Source: Rhizomicrobium sp. | GTDB taxonomy: Bacteria; Pseudomonadota; Alphaproteobacteria; Micropepsales; Micropepsaceae | Direction of reading: 5' to 3' | Length of the DNA stretch: 64,000 bases | Assembly: GCA_037200385.1 (NCBI GenBank) | Contig: JBBCGL010000001.1 | Location: forward strand, 4,169,418 to 4,233,417 | Part shown: piece after piece, positions 54,022 through 61,007 of the stretch | Layout of the letters: each line of letters opens with the position of its first letter | How positions within the stretch are numbered: the stretch's first letter is position 1 | Translations under genes and position numbers: made by a program | Notes under the pieces: model-generated | Databases searched by the model: none | Seen by the model: the letters and a program-made list of their open reading frames with translations, nothing else | What the model was told of the DNA's origin: nothing

Positions 54022-54906
54022 CTATAGGCCCACCGGCTTGCACGGTGAGCGCCCTCCAGGCATCGAATAACCCAACCGGTACATCATCGGCGCATGCGCA
54101 CCCTCGATACGGGCCACCTGTTCGGCGCTGAGAACGTCCTGCCAGCCGCCCACGCGACCGGAGCGGAAGAACGGCGCGCTGCGCGACTGGCGTTCGGCAA
54201 AACCTTTCTCCCTTTCCTGGCGCTGCAGTTCGGAGAAATCCGCGTGGCGGATGGCACGCGCGATTGCATCGTTGGTGGCGGGCCGCCCCGCAAAGACCAG
54301 CGCGGCGCTGAAATGCGCCATCGGATCGGCGCGCAGCGCCTCATAGCGCACGACGTGCACGGGCACGTCCATCTGGTCGATCCAGCTTGCAGCATGGCCG
54401 CTCCAGCCCAGCAGCTTCTGGCGCAATTGCTGCGCCAGATCCTTGGGCTTGCGGCTGAAGGCGCTGCCCCGGTCGTTCATCCTGGCGATGGCGCTGTCGA
54501 TGGGGATGTTGTTGTGATGCGACAGCGACACCGCCACATCGCGGGGATCGCGCACCAGATAGATCGCAGCGCGCGCGCTGCGTCCCAGCATCGGCTCGCC
54601 ATCCGGCAGTGCGGTATAAGCGTCATGCACCTTGATCCAGCGCTGCTCCCTCGCCTCGCCCGCGATGTGCTCATAGACGCGCGGCCGCAAGCCGTCGATA
54701 TCGTCATGCGAAAGCAGGCTCGAATCCAGCATGGTGGCGGCTTCGAATTCGTGGCGGCTGCTGGCAATGCCGCCGCGCTCGTCCAGCATGTTGATGTCGG
54801 CGGGGCCGTTCTCGCCGGCGGCGAGGTTGGCCAGGAATATCCGGAACCAGGTGTTGCCGGATTTGGGAAAGGAGGCCAGCCACACGATCCCCGCCGGCGC
54901 GATCAC
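54022..54906 (-). CDS. PAPS-dependent sulfotransferase, RiPP cluster 2
   Basis: A 294-residue paralogue of the cluster-1 sulfotransferase. PAPS loop GIVWLASFPKSGNTWFRIFL, 3'-phosphate segment AIYLVRDPRDVAVSLSHHNN, and the GFAERQSRSAPFFRSGRVGG end are all present. Start codon GTG 54906 overlaps the kinase stop (GTGA), matching the cluster-1 arrangement. The C-terminus is about 15 residues longer. Two paralogues suggest each serves its own precursor set. Confidence 0.87.
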   Translation of the reverse strand: MIAPAGIVWLASFPKSGNTWFRIFLANLAAGENGPADINMLDERGGIASSRHEFEAATMLDSSLLSHDDIDGLRPRVYEHIAGEAREQRWIKVHDAYTALPDGEPMLGRSARAAIYLVRDPRDVAVSLSHHNNIPIDSAIARMNDRGSAFSRKPKDLAQQLRQKLLGWSGHAASWIDQMDVPVHVVRYEALRADPMAHFSAALVFAGRPATNDAIARAIRHADFSELQRQEREKGFAERQSRSAPFFRSGRVGGWQDVLSAEQVARIEGAHAPMMYRLGYSMPGGRSPCKPVGL

Positions 54907-55805
54907 AGTCCGTCCCAGTGTTGCAGCAGCGCGTCCACCGTCTCGCCCATGCGCGCAAAGTCCAGCGGCCGCACCAGCCGGAAGACCCGCGCATGGCCGA
55001 ACATCGCGCCCGCCTGCGCCAGCATCTGCGGCGCCGAGCCCAGCCTGCGCCGCAAGCCGGGACGATAGGCTTCGTATTCCAGCATGCGCATGGCGTCGGG
55101 CAGGTCGAGTTCCCCGATGCCGTCCGTCAACGGGGGCCGGCTTTCGCGAAGCACGTAGATCGCCGACAGGCGCGGCGCCTCGACCGCCACATCCTCAGGC
55201 GCGATGAAGTATTTCTCCAGGTCTTCGCGCACCGCCTCGCCCTGGCGGCCGTCCAGATCCAGCTTCTCGATCGACTGGCGCCACAGCTTCAACTGCCGGC
55301 CGTCGGGCAGCACGATCGGTTGGCGCGCGCTGTTCAAGCCCACCACGCAGATATCGTCGGTGACGAAACTGCATCCGGCCTGGCACAGCGCCGCCGCCAA
55401 AGTGGACTTGCCGGCGCCGGAATGGCCGCAGATGGCGATGGCGCGGCCATCGCGCGCGACCGCCGAGCCATGCAGCACCAGCGCGCCGCGCTGATGCAAC
55501 AAAATGCCCAGCGCGCTGCCCAGCACGAACACGCTGGCATCGCGGGGCGTCGCGCCGTCATCCAGCGCCACCGTGATGGACTTGCCGGCGGACATCAGGA
55601 AGCGGCCCACGCGCGGCACGTGCAGCAGAAACGCCTCGCCGTCCATCTGCCAGTTCGGTCCTGTGGTGGAGGCGCCTGCCAGTTCCATCGGCAATGGGGT
55701 CAACTGGACCGTCACGTCCGGCTCCAGCGCCAGCGCGGCGGGAATGGCGCCGGGCAACTCCGTCTCCGAAGCGACGGAGAGCCCGCTGATCCTGTAGTGA
55801 AACAT
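54903..55805 (-). CDS. HPr-kinase-like peptide kinase, RiPP cluster 2
   Basis: A 300-residue homologue of the cluster-1 kinase. P-loop AIAICGHSGAGKSTLAAALC near residue 135, then SFVTDDICVVGLNSARQPIV. The N-terminal part (MFHYRISGLSVASETELPGA, LLHQRGALVLHGSAVARDG) aligns with cluster 1. Expected to phosphorylate a Ser of the precursor, as shown for paeninodin-type kinases. Begins 6 bp after the B2 stop. Confidence 0.85.
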   Translation of the reverse strand: MFHYRISGLSVASETELPGAIPAALALEPDVTVQLTPLPMELAGASTTGPNWQMDGEAFLLHVPRVGRFLMSAGKSITVALDDGATPRDASVFVLGSALGILLHQRGALVLHGSAVARDGRAIAICGHSGAGKSTLAAALCQAGCSFVTDDICVVGLNSARQPIVLPDGRQLKLWRQSIEKLDLDGRQGEAVREDLEKYFIAPEDVAVEAPRLSAIYVLRESRPPLTDGIGELDLPDAMRMLEYEAYRPGLRRRLGSAPQMLAQAGAMFGHARVFRLVRPLDFARMGETVDALLQHWDGL

Positions 55806-55811
55806 GCTGCT

Positions 55812-56237
55812 CTAACCGAACTGCGCCATATGTGACATGCCGGGCATGCCCTTGGCGCCCACGACCACGACCGCGCCGGTCGTCAGCCAGGCATGGGCGC
55901 TGACCTTTTCATTCTCGATGGTCGCGCCGAGGTGAAAGGCCGAGCCATGGCCGCGCCGCGCCAGCATCGCCTTGGCGGCCATCGCCTGGGGCAGGCAGAC
56001 GGCGCTCCACGGCACATTGCGCGCCGCGATGGTGACGGCGCGGCGCACACGGCGGATCAGCAGGGCGTCGGCGCTGCCGCTGTCGGGCGAACGCGACAAC
56101 CAGGGCACCAGGGCGCGAAAGGGCCGCGTCAGCACAACCGCCCGTGCGATACCCAGAAGCATCGCCGCCTCGCAGACCATCATCCGGTCGCGGCCGGGAA
56201 GGCGGCGGAAGGACGCGAGCTTACGCCGGATCGACAT
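55812..56237 (-). CDS. Transglutaminase-like leader peptidase (lasso B2)
   Basis: A 141-residue cysteine protease. Catalytic Cys in VPWSAVCLPQAMAAKAMLAR, His in ENEKVSAHAWLTTGAVVVVG, in the order and spacing of lasso B2 proteins. B2 removes the leader so the cyclase can use the new N-terminus. ATG 56237 overlaps the B1 stop; ATG 56249 is an alternative. This is the only B2 gene in the window, so cluster 1 probably depends on it. Confidence 0.87.
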   Translation of the reverse strand: MSIRRKLASFRRLPGRDRMMVCEAAMLLGIARAVVLTRPFRALVPWLSRSPDSGSADALLIRRVRRAVTIAARNVPWSAVCLPQAMAAKAMLARRGHGSAFHLGATIENEKVSAHAWLTTGAVVVVGAKGMPGMSHMAQFG

Positions 56238-56508
56238 GCAGAATTCCACGCTCCATAAGCTGGCCGACGAATTCCGTCATCGCCGTCTGGCAGGTTGCGG
56301 CATCGACATCGAATTCGTCCGTAATGCGTTCGCAGAGCTGGGCCAGGGTCTGCGGCGTCTCCAGCAATTCCCAGGCCCGCGCGCCCACCGCGTTGAGGCT
56401 GTGATAGCGGTTGGCCTTCATGTTCAGGAAGACACCGCGGTCGCTGCCGACCGGCGTGTACAGAACGTCATCACTGCGGCGCAGCGGCGTATCCAGTGTG
56501 ACCGTCAT
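56221..56508 (-). CDS. PqqD-like RiPP recognition protein (lasso B1), cluster 2
   Basis: A 95-residue B1 protein: MTVTLDTPLRRSDDVLYTPV, FLNMKANRYHSLNAVGARAW, ELLETPQTLAQLCERITDEF, then TEFVGQLMERGILHV. The Y-H-S-L-N-x-V-G-x-x-x-W core is the typical leader-binding strand/helix region. ATG 56508 gives the correct family start; the frame upstream is unrelated. The gene overlaps B2 and is divergent to the two precursor genes. Confidence 0.86.
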   Translation of the reverse strand: MTVTLDTPLRRSDDVLYTPVGSDRGVFLNMKANRYHSLNAVGARAWELLETPQTLAQLCERITDEFDVDAATCQTAMTEFVGQLMERGILHVDPA

Positions 56509-56759
56509 GCCCTTAGGCCTATGCCCTTTATGCCCCGCCTCTCTATTTACGGTACAATCTTTTGCCGGAAAAAACAGGGCCGGGTCACCACGGTCTGCAA
56601 GGGATTGCGCGCCTGTAACGTAACGCCAAGTTGACGCAAGCCTGCCACTGCCCTTGTCGGTATCGCATTTCCACACCGTCTCATGGCCGCAGCCAAGCCG
56701 CGCCTTTTGCCATGGGAATTATTGTGGTATTGCCCTTTATCTTTTTTGAGGATGGTCTC

Positions 56760-56936
56760 ATGTCGTCGATCCCGGGCTCGTTGCGTATGCCTGCTGCACA
56801 CAGACGCCCATGGTCCCCCCCGTCGATCATGGACGAAACACCCGGGACCCGCACCGTTATCGCCAAGTCCAGTTCTTGTTGCGTGGTCGGTGACGCTCAT
56901 CTCGCAAGCACGGTTCAGATCACGCGCGAGTCGTAG
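56760..56936 (+). CDS. Candidate lasso-type precursor peptide 1, cluster 2 (58 aa)
   Basis: ATG 56760 follows GAGGA by eight bases. Leader: MSSIPGSLRMPAAHRR, then PWSPPSIMDET, sharing W18, P21, I23 and D25-E26-T27 at identical positions with the precursor at 57189. The C-terminal part reads KSSSCCVVGDAHLAST, then VQITRES. Asp45 is followed by 13 residues, the same tail length as after Glu43 in the second precursor, so these are the likely ring acceptors. Adjacent Cys40-Cys41 are unusual. The final residue is Ser. The exact core start is not resolved (Ser37 would give a 9-residue ring). Confidence 0.65.
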   Translation: MSSIPGSLRMPAAHRRPWSPPSIMDETPGTRTVIAKSSSCCVVGDAHLASTVQITRES

Positions 56937-57188
56937 CCCCGCCCGAAGATATGCCGCGACCAATCGCGGAGCGTCTGGCCATGCCACTATCGCAACGTCG
57001 GTGGGTGCAAGGCGGAGGCGTTACGATCGATTGGTGCTGCTTTCGAAAACAGCTCTATCGGCGCCGGTAAACCGCTCTACGCCGCCAGGCCTGGGTGGTT
57101 GTCGGCCTGCGGATTCCGCGGCAATGGGGGTGGTCCGGCGGCTATTTCATATCCTACAGTATGAAAACGAACGGCAAGGGTGCGTAGC
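56937..57188. other. 252-bp spacer between the two precursor genes
   Basis: I see no third precursor on either strand. The end of the spacer carries AAGGG eight bases before the second precursor's start. A separate promoter for the second precursor could be here but is not evident. Confidence 0.4.
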
Positions 57189-57359
57189 ATGGCAAATAAG
57201 CAGATCGTGCAGGATGGGCCCACCGGGGCGAAGCGCTCCTGGGCCGTGCCGGCCATCGCGGATGAGACGCTGGATGCCGGGCGTGCGATAAACAAGACAT
57301 CCAGCCAGGCTTTCGAAGGCCATTTTGCAACGACGACCAACTTCGCCACCCCCTCATAA
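57189..57359 (+). CDS. Candidate lasso-type precursor peptide 2, cluster 2 (56 aa)
   Basis: ATG 57189 with AAGGG upstream. Leader: MANKQIVQDGPTGAKR, then SWAVPAIADETLDAGR. It aligns with the precursor at 56760 from W18 to T27 without gaps, and again at I34-x-K36-x-S-S. The C-terminal part reads NKTSSQAFEGHFATT then TNFATPS, with Glu43 the only acidic residue after position 29. GHF also occurs in the cluster-1 precursor. It ends in Ser. The core start is not resolved: N35, K36 and T37 would give 9-, 8- and 7-residue rings. A hairpin at 57372-57390 follows. Confidence 0.68.
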   Translation: MANKQIVQDGPTGAKRSWAVPAIADETLDAGRAINKTSSQAFEGHFATTTNFATPS

Positions 57360-57371
57360 ACCCGACTGCCT

Positions 57372-57390
57372 TTTGCCGCCGGGCGGCGAA
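57372..57390 (+). terminator. Hairpin after the second precursor gene
   Basis: An 8-bp stem (72-79 with 83-90 of 573xx, one G-U pair) with a 3-base loop lies 13 bp after the precursor stop, between convergent genes. No U-run follows, so efficiency is uncertain. Confidence 0.45.
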
Positions 57391-57430
57391 CGCGCAGAGC
57401 CCGTCCGGCATCGCCGAGATCGCAACCGCC

Positions 57431-59329
57431 TCAGCGGTTGTCGCCGCGGAACCATTCGATATAGCGCGCCGCGATAAAGGCCAGTTGCGCCTGGCGCGTG
57501 TCGAACTCGCTGCCTGAGTTGTGGTCGTCCACCGTGCGCCGGGTCAGCATGGCGCGCATGCGCGGGAAATCGAAATAGCGGCTCAGGTATCCCGCCTGCT
57601 CCATGCGGTCGATCTCCGCCAGCACACGCGGCTCGATCCGCTTGGCCTGGATCAGGAAATCCGGACCCATATCGTCGTTGCCGGGCAACCGGTCCTGGTA
57701 TTCCGGCGGATACAAGTCTTTCAGCGCCTGGCGCGCCAGCCAGCGGGTCTTGCCGTCCTTCATGTACAGGTCTTCCGGAATCGCCAGGCCGAATTCCACC
57801 ACCCGCTTGTCGTGGAAAGGCTGGGTGAATTCCAGCCCGTGCTGGGCGCCGGCGATGGAATAGCCTTGCGCCGGAAAGTTCTGCTGGCTGCACAGGGCGC
57901 GCGCCATGCTCTCGCTTTGCGGTGTGGACGAGCGGTATCCGGCGTCGCGGCGGGCCTTGGCGTTGTGAGTGGCCTTCACGGCCCGCGACAGCGGCAAGGT
58001 CGGGCCGAACAGCGCCAGGCCGTGGCGCCAGCGCGTGCGCAGCCGCGTCACCCAATGCGGTATGGCGCCGTCGGCGACGTTGCGCTTGAAGTTTCGCAGC
58101 GGCCCCAGCCGCATATGCCGGCCGGTGGCGCGGAATTCCGACACGAAGCGGCGCAACCGCCCCTTCGCGAGCAGGCGCAGCAGCGCATTCTGGCCGCGTG
58201 GATTGACGGTATAGTCGCCGCCATGCCCGTCCATCACGATGCGGCCGCCGGCGTTCTTGATTTCCTGGAACAGGGCGTGGGTGACATAGCGGTTGGGGCT
58301 ATGGCGGCCGTCGAAGCTGAGAAAGCCCTCTTCCATGAAGCTGAAGATGTCGAGCCCGTCGCGGGTGACGTAGCGCACCTCCAGATGCGGCATGACGCGG
58401 CGGCACATCTCCACCCATTTGCGGGCATGGCGGATGGTGCCGCGGTAGTCCTCCGGCATCACCGAGCAGGCGGAAATGAATTTCAGCCCGTTGGGCACCA
58501 CCGCGGCGCCCGACAGGGCGCAGACGGCGCTGGAATCGAAGCCGCCGCCATTGAACAGCCCACCGGCATAGGTGGCGCGGCGCAGGCGGCATTGCACCGC
58601 TTCCGCCAGCACCTTGCGATAGGTGGCGATGTAATAGGCTTCGTCCTTGCCCAGATGTTCGGGGCCAGCATGCGGCAGCCAATAGCGGCGCGTGGCGATG
58701 GTGCCGTCGGCGGCGAGCTTCAGAATCGAACCGCCGGGCACGGCGCGGATATTGTCATAGTCGGTGGTGCCGGGCTCTTTCTCCTCCATCAACAAGGCGC
58801 GCATCACGCCTTGTTCGTTCAGTTCGCGCGGCACGTCGGGCAGCGCCCACAGGCCCTTGATCTCGGCGGCAAAGGCGAAGAAGCCGGCACCCTGGGTATA
58901 GAAGACATGCCGCTGGCCCATATGGTCGCGCACCAGCGTCAGCGTGCGGGCGCGTGCATCCCACACCGCGAAAGCGAAATCGCCGATCAGATGTTCGGTG
59001 CAGCCCTCGCCCCATCTGCGCCAGGCCGCCAGCACCAGTTCGCTGTCGGTCATGTCCGTGATGTCGAGAGCCAGCAACGCCGCCAGTTCTTCGCGGTTGT
59101 CCAGCCGCACATCGGCAACCAGGCTGAGATCGCCGTGATGCAAAGGCTGGGCATCCCGTCGGTCTTCACGCGTGATCCGCATCATCAGATGCGCCAGCGC
59201 CGCAGGACCTTCGACCGAGGTGCCGATCCGGTCGGGCCCAAGATGGGCCATGCGCCGGGTCTGGCGCTCCAGGTCAGCGGACGCGGCGTCGCGCCCGTCC
59301 AGCCGGATGATCCCGCAAATGCCGCTCAT
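57431..59329 (-). CDS. Asparagine-synthetase-like lasso cyclase (C protein), cluster 2
   Basis: A 632-residue AsnB homologue starting MSGICGIIRLDG at ATG 59329. The usual catalytic Cys2 is Ser; Cys5 is present. The ATP loop reads GGLFNGGGFDSSAVCALSG, so the normal S-G-G-x-D-S has Asn in place of the first Ser. Other cyclase features are kept: RIVMDGHGGDYTVNPRGQNA and AGAQHGLEFTQPFHDKRVVE. Length equals cluster 1. Convergent to the precursor gene at 57189. The altered loop may mean changed activity, but D-S-S is intact. Confidence 0.86.
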   Translation of the reverse strand: MSGICGIIRLDGRDAASADLERQTRRMAHLGPDRIGTSVEGPAALAHLMMRITREDRRDAQPLHHGDLSLVADVRLDNREELAALLALDITDMTDSELVLAAWRRWGEGCTEHLIGDFAFAVWDARARTLTLVRDHMGQRHVFYTQGAGFFAFAAEIKGLWALPDVPRELNEQGVMRALLMEEKEPGTTDYDNIRAVPGGSILKLAADGTIATRRYWLPHAGPEHLGKDEAYYIATYRKVLAEAVQCRLRRATYAGGLFNGGGFDSSAVCALSGAAVVPNGLKFISACSVMPEDYRGTIRHARKWVEMCRRVMPHLEVRYVTRDGLDIFSFMEEGFLSFDGRHSPNRYVTHALFQEIKNAGGRIVMDGHGGDYTVNPRGQNALLRLLAKGRLRRFVSEFRATGRHMRLGPLRNFKRNVADGAIPHWVTRLRTRWRHGLALFGPTLPLSRAVKATHNAKARRDAGYRSSTPQSESMARALCSQQNFPAQGYSIAGAQHGLEFTQPFHDKRVVEFGLAIPEDLYMKDGKTRWLARQALKDLYPPEYQDRLPGNDDMGPDFLIQAKRIEPRVLAEIDRMEQAGYLSRYFDFPRMRAMLTRRTVDDHNSGSEFDTRQAQLAFIAARYIEWFRGDNR

Positions 59330-59344
59330 ATGACGTCTCTCCAA

Positions 59345-59717
59345 TATACGCCTCTGCCAGAAGGTGTTCCGGCGTACAACCGAGCTTGCGCAGTCTTGGT
59401 TGTCGCCAGGCCCGCCATGTCAACCTTGTGCCAATGACGGCACGGAAAATCACGACGAGCCTGTATATGATCCGGCTGGCGCGTTCGACGTCCTAGATCT
59501 CGGAGAACGGCAAATCGCGCTCGTCGCGACGGCTCACATATCCCGTGATGCGGCCGCTTGCGTCGCGCTGAAAGGCAATGCTCCTGCGCGGCGAGCTTGG
59601 CGCGAAAAAGACATCCCGGACCTCCGCGGCCAGCCGAAGCGATCGGTCGCAGCGTTCCCAGAACTCTCGATCTATCCTTCGTCGATGGATTGAACCATGC
59701 ACTTCGGTTCGAGGCCC
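59345..59717. other. Gap between cyclase 2 and the right element end
   Basis: 373 bp containing no gene I can support. Short frames here are fragments or antisense to the repeat. It probably contains the promoter of the cyclase gene at its left side. Confidence 0.4.
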
Positions 59718-59836
59718 GAGAACAGGCGTTCTGGTGGCGCGCAGGTGTAACGCAACTGGGGCAAAAACTGCCTTTCCAGCCCGCTCGTGCACAAGATGGC
59801 CAGCGTAAGCCATCGAAATCGTTGAATGGCCCTCCA
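59718..59836. repeat. Conserved element end preceding the right tRNA-Val fragment
   Basis: Related to 14553-14674: same order of blocks from GAGAACA and TTCTGGTGGC through GCAGGTGTAACGC to TAAGCCAT and ATGGCCC. Divergence is moderate, so the two copies are related rather than recently duplicated. Confidence 0.6.
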
Positions 59837-59881
59837 TTGACATGGGGAAGGTCACAGGTTCAATCCCTGTGTTGTCCACCA
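59837..59881 (+). repeat. tRNA-Val(GAC) 3' fragment, right attachment site
   Basis: 45 bases from anticodon loop TTGACAT to CCA: GGGGA, AGGTC, ACAGG-TTCAATC-CCTGT, acceptor strand GTTGTCC, A, CCA. It differs from the left copy only in two acceptor-strand bases. The 5' half of the tRNA is absent here too. The nrdB reading frame runs straight through it. Confidence 0.75.
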
Positions 59882-59892
59882 TTTTCAACCAC

Positions 59893-60960
59893 TTGATCGA
59901 CTTACAGCGCTCACTGATCGGCACCGGCAAGATCGGGCTGCTCACCGCGACCGGTACCTACGACGTCGAGCGCTATCCCTGGGCCTATGAATTCTGGAAG
60001 CGCCAGCAGCAGACCCATTGGATGGGCGAGGAAGTGCCGCTGGGCAACGACATCAAGGACTGGTCATCGGACCGCGTCACCCCGGCCGAGCGGGCCCTGC
60101 TGACCCAGATCTTCCGCTTCTTCACCCAGTCGGACGTCGAGGTCGGCGACAACTACCTCAAGCGCTACATCCCGATCTTCCAGCCGCTGGAAGTGCAGAT
60201 GATGATGGCGGCCTTCACCAACATGGAGACCGTCCACATCGACGCCTACGCGCTGCTCTTGAAGACGCTGGGGATGCCGAAGGCCGAGTTCGAGGCTTTC
60301 CGCGACTATGCGGAACTGCGCGCCAAGGCGGACTACATGCACACCTTCGGCGTCGGCACCTGTGCCGACGTGGCGCGGACGCTGGCGATGTTCGGTGCCT
60401 TCACCGAGGGCATGTCGCTGTTCGCGAGCTTCGCGATGCTGCTCAACTTCCCGCGCCACAACAAGATGAACGGCATGGGCCAGATCGTGAGCTGGTCGGT
60501 GCGCGACGAGAGCCTGCACTGCGAAGGCATCATCAAGCTCTTCCACGCCTGGAACGCCGAGACCGGCGCGGTCACGCTCGGCGTCCGCGACGACATCATC
60601 GACGTCGCCAAGACGATGGTGAAGCTGGAGGAGGGTTTCGTCGATCTCGCCTTCGGGATCGGCGGCATCGAGGGGATGAGTGCGGACGACATCAAATTCT
60701 ATGTTCGCTACATCGCCGATTGGCGGCTGACGCAGCTCAAGCTAACGCCGGTGTTCGGCAATTTCGAGGAGACCGATGGCGGCTATCGCGCGCTGCAAGC
60801 GCATCCGCTGCCTTGGCTGGTGGAAATCCTCAATGGCGTGGAGCACGCCAACTTCTTCGAGCAGCGCGCCACCGAATATTCCAAAGGCGCCAGCCGCGGC
60901 AGCTGGGACGGCGAGAACGGCGTGTGGTCGCTGTTCGAGAAGCGCGGCAAGGCGGCCTAG
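59893..60960 (+). CDS. nrdB: Class I ribonucleotide reductase beta subunit
   Basis: A di-iron/tyrosyl-radical subunit that activates NrdA for dNTP synthesis. Conserved segments: YPWAYEFWKRQQQTHWMGEE, LLTQIFRFFTQSDVEVGDNY, FTNMETVHIDAYALLLKTLG (iron ligands and radical Tyr region), QIVSWSVRDESLHCEGIIKL and GVEHANFFEQRATEYSKGAS. The open frame extends upstream into the tRNA-Val fragment (apparent ATG at 59842), which cannot be native coding sequence. I place the start at TTG 59893 as the best candidate; there is no clear RBS. Total about 355 residues, normal length. Its native 5' region seems to have been replaced at the island junction. Confidence 0.9.
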   Translation: MIDLQRSLIGTGKIGLLTATGTYDVERYPWAYEFWKRQQQTHWMGEEVPLGNDIKDWSSDRVTPAERALLTQIFRFFTQSDVEVGDNYLKRYIPIFQPLEVQMMMAAFTNMETVHIDAYALLLKTLGMPKAEFEAFRDYAELRAKADYMHTFGVGTCADVARTLAMFGAFTEGMSLFASFAMLLNFPRHNKMNGMGQIVSWSVRDESLHCEGIIKLFHAWNAETGAVTLGVRDDIIDVAKTMVKLEEGFVDLAFGIGGIEGMSADDIKFYVRYIADWRLTQLKLTPVFGNFEETDGGYRALQAHPLPWLVEILNGVEHANFFEQRATEYSKGASRGSWDGENGVWSLFEKRGKAA

Positions 60961-61007
60961 CGCGGGAGCGGCAGGTTCGCTTTATGCCGCGTTCTGCCGC
61001 CGTCCGA

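Larger units (their letters stand above)
14675..59881. mobile_element. Integrated genomic island of about 45 kb bounded by tRNA-Val direct repeats
   Basis: The island is defined by the two tRNA-Val(GAC) 3' fragments in direct orientation, an integrase C-terminal remnant just inside the left repeat, and related terminal sequence left of each repeat. Content is accessory: redox and stress genes on the left, RiPP clusters on the right, with several decayed genes (dehydrogenase, catalase, 2OG oxygenase). No intact integrase or conjugation gene was found, so it is probably fixed. The boundaries come from the repeats; whether it entered in one step is unknown. Confidence 0.6.

Noticed and set aside
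57077..57349. Minus-strand 90-residue ORF as a cluster-2 precursor
   Set aside because: It lacks the WxxP leader motif and RBS, and is antisense to the better-supported precursor at 57189.
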